Origin: Ga0077527 sp050250695
GTDB lineage: Bacteria > Pseudomonadota > Gammaproteobacteria > Burkholderiales > SG8-41
Assembly (NCBI GenBank): GCA_050250695.1
Contig: JBFWOE010000054.1
Location: 1 to 17,587 of the forward strand
DNA length: 17,587 nt
Reading direction: 5' to 3'
Part shown: one piece after another, positions 7,069 through 13,445 of the stretch
Numbering within the stretch: position 1 is the first letter of the stretch
Layout: every line of letters starts with the position of its first letter
The notes under the pieces: generated by a model
What the model was told of the DNA's origin: nothing
Seen by the model: only the letters and a program-made list of their open reading frames with translations
Database searches by the model: none
Program-made: the position numbers and the translations under genes

Positions 7069-8250
7069 TCAATGGGAACGGCTGAGCAGCCGCATGCCGC
7101 GTTCGAGGCCGTCGAGCGTCAGCGGGAACATGCGGTCGCCCATCAGTTCGCGGGTGATCGCGATCGATTCGTGGTAATTCCACACCGCCTCGGGCTGCGG
7201 ATTCAACCAGATCGCCTGCGAATACACGGAAAGCGCGCGCTGCAGCCACACCGCGCCGGGTTCCTCGTTGCTGTGCTCGACGCTGCCGCCGGGATAGGTG
7301 ATCTCGTACGGGCTCATGGTCGCATCGCCGACAAAAATAACTTTATAATCATGGGGATACGTATGCAGCACATCCCAGGTCGCGATGCGCTCGGTGGCGC
7401 GGCGGCGATTGTCCTTCCACACCCGCTCGTAGAGAAAATTGTGGAAGTAGAAATACTCGAGGTGCTTGAACTCGGTGCGCGTCGCCGAGAACAGCTGCTC
7501 GCAGACGCGGATGTGGTCATCCATCGAACCGCCGATGTCGAAAAACAGCAGCACCTTCACCGCGTTGTGACGCTCCGGCACCATTTTCAGGTCCAGCCAG
7601 CCCGCGTTCTTCGCCGTCGAGCGGATGGTGTCTTCCATGTCCAGTTCTTCGGGCGCGCCGGTTCGCGCGAACTTCCTGAGCTTCCTCAGCGCCACCTTGA
7701 TGTTGCGCGTGCCGAGTTCGACGCTGTCGTCGAGGTTCCTGAACTCGCGCTGGTCCCAGACCTTCACCGCGCGGCGGTTCCGTGACTCGTGCTGGCCGAT
7801 GCGGATGCCTTCGGGGTTGTAGCCGTAGGCGCCGAAGGGACTGGTGCCCCCGGTGCCTATCCACTTGCTGCCGCCCTGGTGGCGGCCCTTCTGTTCCTCG
7901 AGCCGCTTTTTCAGCGTTTCCATCAGCTTGTCCCAGCCGCCGAGGGACTGAATGAGTTTTTTCTCTTCCTCGCTCAGGTGTTTCTCGACCATCCTGCGCA
8001 GCCATTCCTCCGGGATAACCGCCGCAGCGGCATCGATGCCGACCACACCCTTGAAATAGGCCGCGAACACCAGGTCGTAGCGGTCGAAGTATTTTTCATC
8101 CTTGACCAGGCAGGTGCGTGCGAGGTGATAAAAATCCTCAACGCTGCCGAAAGCGACCTGTTTCTCCAGCGCCGCGACCAGCACCAGGAATTCCTTGATC
8201 GACGCCGGCACCCCGCCCTGGCGCAGTTTCAGGAAAAACTCGATCAGCAT
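7069..8250 (-). CDS. VWA-domain protein, CoxE-like
   Basis: Encodes 393 residues. The N-terminal part (MLIEFFLKLRQGGVPASIKEFL) and the internal motif GTGGTSPFGAYGYNPEGIRIGQ (132-153) mark the CoxE-like VWA family that works with MoxR/CoxD-type AAA+ ATPases. The VWA metal site (MIDAS) region is FFDIGGSMDDH; the usual DxSxS becomes D238-x-G-x-S242. A basic, charged linker (about 100-130) separates the helical N-terminal part from the VWA domain. In carbon monoxide dehydrogenase biogenesis CoxD and CoxE act together in maturing the molybdenum-copper centre; related pairs act as general protein-remodelling chaperones. The start at 8250 overlaps the end of the cyclase gene by 7 bases, which indicates translational coupling. 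The MoxR partner is one gene further upstream, separated by the cyclase. Confidence 0.9.
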   Translation of the reverse strand: MLIEFFLKLRQGGVPASIKEFLVLVAALEKQVAFGSVEDFYHLARTCLVKDEKYFDRYDLVFAAYFKGVVGIDAAAAVIPEEWLRRMVEKHLSEEEKKLIQSLGGWDKLMETLKKRLEEQKGRHQGGSKWIGTGGTSPFGAYGYNPEGIRIGQHESRNRRAVKVWDQREFRNLDDSVELGTRNIKVALRKLRKFARTGAPEELDMEDTIRSTAKNAGWLDLKMVPERHNAVKVLLFFDIGGSMDDHIRVCEQLFSATRTEFKHLEYFYFHNFLYERVWKDNRRRATERIATWDVLHTYPHDYKVIFVGDATMSPYEITYPGGSVEHSNEEPGAVWLQRALSVYSQAIWLNPQPEAVWNYHESIAITRELMGDRMFPLTLDGLERGMRLLSRSH

Positions 8251-9944
8251 GCGGATTCCCGGGACAATGCGGAAACCACCCGGTTGCGGCCGCCGGTTTT
8301 CGCGCGATACAGCGCTGCATCGGCAGCGCGCAACAGGTCCGCAGGCGTATCAGCGTCGGCCGGCCACGCGGCAACGCCCGCCGACAGCGTGTTGCTGAGC
8401 ACCAGTTCGCCGAAATGCACCGGATTCGCGGCAAACCCGACGCACCAGGCTTCGGCGCGCTGCACGGCGCCGGCCAGCGGCGTATGCGGCATAACCACCA
8501 CAAACTCCTCGCCGCCCCAGCGGCACACCAGGTCACCGACACGGCAGTTGTCGGACAGGTAGGTGGCCAGCGACTGCAGCACCGCATCACCTGCCTGGTG
8601 GCCATGGTTGTCGTTGAGCGCCTTGAAACGGTCGATGTCGAGCAGCACCAGGCTGACCGGATAGTTCTTCTGGCGCCGCGCCAGTGCCAGTTCGCGTTCC
8701 AGTGCGCCGTCGAAATAACGCCGGTTGTAGAGTCCGGTCAGGCTGTCGCGCAGGGCCTGGTCCTCGAGCTGTGTTTTCAGCACGCGGATTTCATCGAGCT
8801 GCCGCTGCAGGCGTTCATTGGCCGACAGCAGGGTGCGTTCCGCTTCGCGCCGCCGGGCCACCTCCCGGCGCAGACGGCGATTGAACACCGTCTGCAACAC
8901 GGCCACCAGCGCGCCGAGCAGCGCCATCACCAGGGCAATCGCGAGGCCGCGGTAATACCAGCCCAGGTCGCGCGGGATCGCCTCGTCGAAAATGAAACCG
9001 TCGAGGCTGTATTTCTGCGGCAGCATGCCGAATTCGGAGTAGACGCCCGCAATGCTGTTCCAGCGCCCCGGGTTGACGTGGCCGATGCGGATCAGGTCCG
9101 GCTGCATCAGGCGGCGCATCTCATCGGCTTCGAACAGCAGGTGCTCGCGGGTGTGGCGCTTGCTGTAGCGCTTGAGGATCAGGTCGGCGATTTCCTCCGG
9201 ATGCTCCATCGCGTACTGCCAGCCTCGCAGGCTCGCCTCGCGGAATGCGGCTACGCGCTGCGGATCGCGCTTGAGCACGCGCTCCGAGGTGAACAGCGTG
9301 TCGCCGTAGAAATCGATGCCGCTGGAACGCGGCGAATACAGGTTGTGTGCAAAACCCATGCGCTTGAGCTGGAACGGCTCGTCGGTCGAATAACCCGACT
9401 GCGCCTCGACCCTGCCCTGCACCAGGTCGTCGATGGCGAAACTGTGCGGTACTTCGGTAATGTCCTCCCGCGCCATGCCCTCGCGCTGCAGGTAGGCATA
9501 AAGCTCGGTTTCCTGGGGCAGCAGCATCACGCGTTTGCCGGCGAGGTCGTGCACCGACTTCGCGCCGCCGCCACGCGCGATCAGCACCAGCGGCGAATGT
9601 TGCAGGATCACCGCCAGCACCACCACCGGCCGGCCCAGCCCGCGGTGCAGCGCCAGTTCCGAGGCGCCGATGCCGTAATCGACCTGGCCGTCGATCACGC
9701 TGTCGACCGGGTCCTGTCCTTCGCGCACCTCGCGGATGTCCACCGCGAAACCGGCGTCGCGGTAGTAGCCCTTCTCGGCAGCCGCGTAATAACCGGCAAA
9801 CTGGAACTGGTGTTTCCATTTCAGTTGCAGTACCACCTTCTCGGCAGGCCGCAGGTCCTGCGCGTACAGCGGCAAGGCCGCCGTCAGCAGCGCACCGACC
9901 AGCGTAACGGCCTGGAGCAGCTTGAAGTGGAAGCTGGTCAGCAT
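8244..9944 (-). CDS. Membrane diguanylate cyclase with NMT1/THI5-type periplasmic sensor
   Basis: Encodes 566 residues. Order: signal peptide (1-28, ending PLYAQ), an NMT1/THI5-like periplasmic binding domain (about 35-265, beginning LKWKHQFQFAGYYAAAEKGYY), a linker, one transmembrane helix (about 333-354), a coiled coil (355-397) and a GGDEF domain (about 398-560). The active site is GGEEF at 477-481. The allosteric c-di-GMP inhibition site RxxD is RVGD at 468-471, five residues before it, as in PleD. It should make c-di-GMP from two GTP in response to a periplasmic ligand, perhaps a thiamin-precursor-like or other small molecule. ATG 9944 is chosen because the signal peptide begins there; the longer reading to 10001 only translates the heptad repeat. 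The gene interrupts a MoxR-VWA pair and overlaps the VWA start by 7 bases. Confidence 0.94.
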   Translation of the reverse strand: MLTSFHFKLLQAVTLVGALLTAALPLYAQDLRPAEKVVLQLKWKHQFQFAGYYAAAEKGYYRDAGFAVDIREVREGQDPVDSVIDGQVDYGIGASELALHRGLGRPVVVLAVILQHSPLVLIARGGGAKSVHDLAGKRVMLLPQETELYAYLQREGMAREDITEVPHSFAIDDLVQGRVEAQSGYSTDEPFQLKRMGFAHNLYSPRSSGIDFYGDTLFTSERVLKRDPQRVAAFREASLRGWQYAMEHPEEIADLILKRYSKRHTREHLLFEADEMRRLMQPDLIRIGHVNPGRWNSIAGVYSEFGMLPQKYSLDGFIFDEAIPRDLGWYYRGLAIALVMALLGALVAVLQTVFNRRLRREVARRREAERTLLSANERLQRQLDEIRVLKTQLEDQALRDSLTGLYNRRYFDGALERELALARRQKNYPVSLVLLDIDRFKALNDNHGHQAGDAVLQSLATYLSDNCRVGDLVCRWGGEEFVVVMPHTPLAGAVQRAEAWCVGFAANPVHFGELVLSNTLSAGVAAWPADADTPADLLRAADAALYRAKTGGRNRVVSALSRESAC

Positions 9945-9948
9945 GGGA

Positions 9949-10025
9949 TGGGTGACTGGTGACTGGTGACTGGTGACTTGTAATTGGCAATCCGTCACCA
10001 ATCACTAATCACTGTTTACCAATTA
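9949..10025. repeat. Eleven-unit degenerate heptanucleotide array with hairpin potential
   Basis: The 77 bases divide without remainder into eleven 7-mers: TGGGTGA, CTGGTGA (three times), CTTGTAA, TTGGCAA, TCCGTCA, CCAATCA, CTAATCA, CTGTTTA and CCAATTA. The last ends on the TTA (TAA) stop codon of the MoxR gene, and the first begins 5 bases before the cyclase start. Left units are close to reverse complements of right units. GGTGACTGGTGAC (9965-9977) can pair with GTCACCAATCACT (9994-10006) at 11 Watson-Crick pairs, one G-T pair and one mismatch around a 16-base loop. It fills the whole MoxR-cyclase spacer, leaving no clear ribosome binding site for the cyclase. Confidence 0.85.
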
Positions 10026-10868
10026 CGGCTTTCTCCGCGACATGAACACCAGGCGTTCGAAAAGATGCACGTCCTGCTCGTTCTTGATCAATGCGCCGTG
10101 CAGCGGCGGCACGATCTTGTGCGTGTCCTGGCTGTGCAGCGCTTCCGGCGGGATGTCCTCGGCCATCAGGAGTTTCAGCCAGTCGAGCAATTCCGAAGTC
10201 GTCGGCTTTTTCTTCAGCCCCGGCACGTCACGGATCTCGAAAAAGGCGTTGAGCGCCTGCGCCAGCAGCTGTTTCTTGATGCCGGGGAAATGCACGTCGA
10301 CGATTTTCGCCATGGTGTCGGCGTCGGGGAAACGGATGTAGTGGAAAAAACAGCGGCGCAGGAAGGCGTCGGGCAGTTCCTTTTCGTTATTGCTGGTGAT
10401 GATCACCAGCGGCCGGTGTTTCGCCTTGACCAGCTGCTGCGTCTCATAGACATAAAATTCCATGCGGTCGAGTTCGCGCAGCAGGTCGTTGGGGAATTCG
10501 ATGTCGGCCTTGTCGACCTCGTCGATCAGCAGCACCGCCGGCTCGTCCGATTCGAAGGCCTTCCACAGCATGCCCTGCACAATGTAATTGCCGATGTCCT
10601 TCACCTTCGGGTCGCCGAGCTGCGAATCGCGCAGCCTTGAAACCGCGTCGTATTCATACAGGCCGTGCTGCGCCTTGGTCGTCGACTTGATGTGCCACTC
10701 GTGCAGCGGCCGGCCCAGCGCCTTCGCCACTTCCAGTGCCAGCATGGTCTTGCCGGTGCCGGGTTCGCCCTTGATCAGCAGCGGACGCTCCAGCGCCAGC
10801 GCGGCATTCACCGCCATCATCAGGTCGTCGGTGGCGACGTAGTTTTCGGTACCGGTGAAACGTAACAT
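10023..10868 (-). CDS. MoxR-family AAA+ ATPase, CoxD-like
   Basis: Encodes 281 residues. Walker A is GEPGTGKT (34-41), Walker B LLIDEVDK (113-120), and sensor 1 ITSNNEKELPDAFLRRC (158-173) ends with an arginine pair in the arginine-finger region. The compact length and the partner VWA gene place it in the MoxR group that includes CoxD, chaperone-like ATPases that help assemble metal enzymes. It starts 24 bases after the mocA-like stop and has an AAAGGA ribosome binding site, so the two are probably co-transcribed. With the mocA-like gene upstream and CoxE-like VWA downstream, the context fits maturation of a molybdenum hydroxylase, but no such hydroxylase (large, medium or small subunit) is in the window. 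Confidence 0.92.
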   Translation of the reverse strand: MLRFTGTENYVATDDLMMAVNAALALERPLLIKGEPGTGKTMLALEVAKALGRPLHEWHIKSTTKAQHGLYEYDAVSRLRDSQLGDPKVKDIGNYIVQGMLWKAFESDEPAVLLIDEVDKADIEFPNDLLRELDRMEFYVYETQQLVKAKHRPLVIITSNNEKELPDAFLRRCFFHYIRFPDADTMAKIVDVHFPGIKKQLLAQALNAFFEIRDVPGLKKKPTTSELLDWLKLLMAEDIPPEALHSQDTHKIVPPLHGALIKNEQDVHLFERLVFMSRRKP

Positions 10869-10892
10869 TATTTTTCCTTTAAAATCAAATAC

Positions 10893-11480
10893 TTATGAGG
10901 AGCGCGCAAGGTCGGCCCGGCGGTCGATGTCGAGCAGCACGCCCGGATCATCGCATTCGATCAGGCGCACCAGTGCCTGGTTGCGCTGGACGATGGGTCG
11001 CGCGCCGCTGTCGCCGGTGAGCGCCTGCAGCTCATGCAGGAAGCGCCGGCCAAAACCAACCGGATGACCGCGGTCGCCCTGGTATTCAGGCGCAACGATT
11101 TCGGCGCCGGTCGCCAGCGCCTGCGCCACGCGCATGATGGTGTCCGGCCGGATGCGCGGCATGTCGGCCAGCGCGACGATCCAGCCGCCGGCCTCCCTGG
11201 TCGCCGCCACGCCGTGGGACAGGCTCACGCCCATGCCGCGCGCCGCCTCGGGACAGACCGAAACTTCGCAGCCTTCCTGCTCGAGCATTTCCGCAACCGG
11301 AAAATCGCCGGGGCGCACCACCGCGGTTACCGCGAGGCCGGCCGCGATCAGGTTACGTGCGGCATGCGCAGCGATCGCCACGCCGTCCTCCAGCGGATGC
11401 AGCAATTTGCCGCCGCCGAAGCGCGATCCCGCGCCCGCGGCCAGCAACACCGCCACCGCGGGTTTTTCAGTCTGCGCCAT
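10893..11480 (-). CDS. MocA/MobA-like molybdenum cofactor nucleotidyltransferase
   Basis: Encodes 195 residues with the nucleotidyltransferase start VAVLLAAGAGSRFGGGKLLHPL, the P-loop-like LLAAGxGxRFGxxK signature of MocA/MobA/CoxI-type enzymes. A middle motif, VALADMPRIRPDTI, is the metal-binding DMP region, and GDRGHPVGFGRRFLHELQALTGDSGAR is typical of MocA. MocA-type enzymes add CMP to molybdopterin (MCD cofactor) for xanthine oxidase and CO dehydrogenase family enzymes; MobA adds GMP. The MocA side is favoured by overall pattern and by the CoxD/CoxE-like genes downstream. ATG 11480 is chosen over a much longer open frame to 11867 that is antisense to hyi. A perfect TATAAT lies 7 bases upstream of the start. 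It is the first gene of the minus-strand operon. Confidence 0.85.
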   Translation of the reverse strand: MAQTEKPAVAVLLAAGAGSRFGGGKLLHPLEDGVAIAAHAARNLIAAGLAVTAVVRPGDFPVAEMLEQEGCEVSVCPEAARGMGVSLSHGVAATREAGGWIVALADMPRIRPDTIMRVAQALATGAEIVAPEYQGDRGHPVGFGRRFLHELQALTGDSGARPIVQRNQALVRLIECDDPGVLLDIDRRADLARSS

Positions 11481-11487
11481 GCCGGTG

Positions 11488-11495
11488 ATTATAAT
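11488..11495. promoter_or_regulatory. Self-complementary ATTATAAT: shared -10 element of a divergent promoter
   Basis: The 8-mer is its own reverse complement and contains TATAAT on both strands (11490-11495 on plus, 11493-11488 on minus). On the minus strand it ends 7 bases before the mocA-like ATG at 11480. On the plus strand it lies 36 bases before the hyi ATG at 11532. No strong -35 hexamer is visible on either side. Polymerase should be able to use only one direction at a time. Confidence 0.55.
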
Positions 11496-11531
11496 GGCCA
11501 CACCCTGAAAATTCCCCTCCGGATTGCCCCC

Positions 11532-12311
11532 ATGCCGAAGTTCTGCGCCAACATCACCATGCTGTTCAACGAAGAGCCGTTCCTGGAGCGCTTCGCCGCC
11601 GCCGCGAAGGCCGGGTTCAAGGGCGTCGAATACCTGTTCCCCTACGACTACGACAGGGAAGTGCTGGCCGAAGCGCTGCAGAAAAACGGCCTGGTCCAGG
11701 TCCTGCACAACCTGCCTGCGGGCGACTGGGGCAAGGGCGAACGCGGCATCGCCTGCCATCCCAAACGCAGCGGTGAATTCCAGGATGGCGTCGGCCGCGC
11801 CATCGAGTACGCCACCGCGCTCGGCTGCAAACAGGTCAACTGCCTTGCCGGGATCCGCCCGCAGCATCTCGATCCCAACGACGCGCGTGAAACCTTCATC
11901 CGCAACCTGCAGTTCGCCGCGCCGAAATTCGCTGACGCAGGCATCAAACTGCTGATCGAACCCATCAATACCCGCGACATCCCGGGCTTTTTCCTGAACT
12001 ACTCGAAACAGGCGGTCGACATCATCAAGGCCGTGGGTTCAAACAACCTGTTCCTGCAGTACGACATCTACCACATGCAGATCATGGAGGGCGACCTCGC
12101 CCGCGGCATCGAATCCAACCTCGCGCTGATCCCGCACATGCAGCTCGCCGACAACCCGGGGCGCAACGAGCCGGGCACCGGGGAAATCAATTTTCCGTTT
12201 TTGTTCAGGCATATCGACAAAATCGGCTACCAGGGCTGGATCGGCTGCGAATACAAACCCGCAACCACCACCGAGGCCGGACTCGGCTGGGTCAAACCCT
12301 TGCTGGTCTGA
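11532..12311 (+). CDS. hyi: Hydroxypyruvate isomerase
   Basis: Encodes 259 residues, almost the same length as E. coli Hyi (258). It is a TIM-barrel isomerase of the AP endonuclease 2/xylose isomerase superfamily that interconverts hydroxypyruvate and tartronate semialdehyde. Catalytic and metal residues are in place: E143 in LLIEPIN, D178-x-x-H181 in QYDIYHMQ, H202-x-Q204 in HMQLAD, and E240 in GCEYKP. N-terminal FCANITMLFNEEPFLERF is typical. ATG 11532 is used because the conserved protein starts there; an open frame back to 11034 is antisense to the mocA-like gene. Glyoxylate carboligase (gcl), its usual partner, is not in the window, but tartronate semialdehyde reductase (glxR) lies downstream beyond a TRAP transporter. 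It is an inferred first gene of that plus-strand unit. Confidence 0.95.
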   Translation: MPKFCANITMLFNEEPFLERFAAAAKAGFKGVEYLFPYDYDREVLAEALQKNGLVQVLHNLPAGDWGKGERGIACHPKRSGEFQDGVGRAIEYATALGCKQVNCLAGIRPQHLDPNDARETFIRNLQFAAPKFADAGIKLLIEPINTRDIPGFFLNYSKQAVDIIKAVGSNNLFLQYDIYHMQIMEGDLARGIESNLALIPHMQLADNPGRNEPGTGEINFPFLFRHIDKIGYQGWIGCEYKPATTTEAGLGWVKPLLV

Positions 12312-12436
12312 ACCGGCAGAGGCGGTGCCCCGGCCGCTTGACGGCCCGGGCCGTACACCCACAGAATGCTTTATCAAACGGGCGCAAAACAACAACCCGT
12401 CGCCCCATCCCGAATTCACCCAACCGGAGGAGAAAC

Positions 12437-13381
12437 ATGAAAACATCCCGCATTGCATCCGTAATCGGCCTCGCCGTCGCCGCGACGTTTGCCGGCACCG
12501 TCGGCGCGCAGCAGCTGAAAATGATGACCGGCCCGCAGGGCGGGTCGTGGTACCCGCTGGGCGGCGCGATCCAGGGCATCGTCGAAAAAGCCATCCCCGG
12601 CGCCAGCATGCAGGTGCTGCCGGGCGCGGGCATTTCCAATGTCGTGGGCGTGAACTCCGGCAAGGCCGAACTGGGCTTCGGCAACGCGGTGTCCTCGGTT
12701 GACGGGGTCAACGGCGCAGCGCCCTTCAAGGGCAAGCAGAGCAACGTGTGCCAGGTCGCGACGCTGTACTTCCAGTATTTCCATGCCGTCGCGCTCGCCG
12801 ACTCCGGCGTCACCGACATGGGCAAGGCCCAGGGCAAGACGCTGACCACGCAGCAGAAAGGCAACACCGGCGAACAGATGACGCGCGACGCGCTGAAGGT
12901 CTACGGCCTCGACTACAGCAAGATGTCCAAGGTCAACCACGGCAACTACACCGACTCGGTGTCGCAGCTGAAGGACGGCCACGCCCAGGTCTTCACGCTG
13001 ATCACCACGGTGCCCGCCTCCTCGGTGATGGATCTGGCCTCTGCGCGGGACATCAGGGTGCTGGAGTTCCCCAACGACAAATTCGCCGCGCTGCAGAAAA
13101 TCAACAAGGGATACGACAAGCGCATCATCAAGGCCGGCAGTTATCCGAAGCAGGACAAGGACGTGCAGACCATAGGCACCTGGACCCACCTGATCGCCAG
13201 CTGCAAGCTGCCGACCGACACCGTCTACAAGATCACCAAGGCGCTGGCCGAAAACGTCGATGGCCTCGGCAATGTCGTCAAGGCGGTCAAGGGCCTTTCG
13301 GTGAAGGACATGGCAGCCGACGTCGGCGTGCCCTACCACCCGGGCGCGAAGAAGTACTACCAGGAAGCCAAGGCGCTTTAA
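12437..13381 (+). CDS. TAXI-family TRAP transporter solute receptor
   Basis: Encodes 314 residues. Signal peptide MKTSRIASVIGLAVAATFAGTVGA is followed by mature QQLKMMTGPQGGSWYPLGGAIQGIVEKAIPGA, the hallmark start of TAXI receptors (GxxGxxYxPxGxAI). The protein binds a substrate in the periplasm and delivers it to the TRAP permease encoded next. ATG 12437 has a strong GGAGGAG ribosome binding site; an in-frame ATG at 12338 would hide the signal peptide. The gene lies 125 bases after hyi and 64 bases before the permease, and an intrinsic terminator stands in the latter gap. TAXI receptors often bind carboxylates such as glutamate or 2-oxoglutarate. Here the flanking hyi and glxR genes suggest a glycolate, glyoxylate, hydroxypyruvate, tartronate or glycerate type substrate, which is inference. 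Confidence 0.95.
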   Translation: MKTSRIASVIGLAVAATFAGTVGAQQLKMMTGPQGGSWYPLGGAIQGIVEKAIPGASMQVLPGAGISNVVGVNSGKAELGFGNAVSSVDGVNGAAPFKGKQSNVCQVATLYFQYFHAVALADSGVTDMGKAQGKTLTTQQKGNTGEQMTRDALKVYGLDYSKMSKVNHGNYTDSVSQLKDGHAQVFTLITTVPASSVMDLASARDIRVLEFPNDKFAALQKINKGYDKRIIKAGSYPKQDKDVQTIGTWTHLIASCKLPTDTVYKITKALAENVDGLGNVVKAVKGLSVKDMAADVGVPYHPGAKKYYQEAKAL

Positions 13382-13395
13382 TCCGCGTCAACCGG

Positions 13396-13428
13396 CAGCG
13401 GCGCGAAACCTCGCGCCGCTGTTTTTTT
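13396..13428 (+). terminator. Strong intrinsic terminator between receptor and permease
   Basis: A perfect 11-bp stem, CAGCGGCGCGA (13396-13406) and TCGCGCCGCTG (13411-13421), with loop AACC, is followed directly by seven T residues (13422-13428). It begins 15 bases after the TAXI receptor stop codon. Leaky termination here would leave more receptor than permease transcript, a usual need in binding-protein transporters. Confidence 0.93.
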
Positions 13429-13445
13429 GACCGGAGTCCGCCGAA

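Noticed and set aside
8415..9962. 515-codon open frame antisense to the diguanylate cyclase
   Set aside because: No recognisable motif; the opposite strand has signal peptide, NMT1 domain and GGEEF in order.
9945..10001. Upstream extension of the cyclase to ATG 10001
   Set aside because: The extra 19 residues only translate the heptad repeat and would bury the signal peptide; ATG 9944 fits better.
12312..12436. GC-rich partial palindrome (CCGGCCG...CGGCCCGGGCC) after hyi as a terminator
   Set aside because: No T tract follows and the stem is bulged; read-through into the TAXI receptor is as likely.
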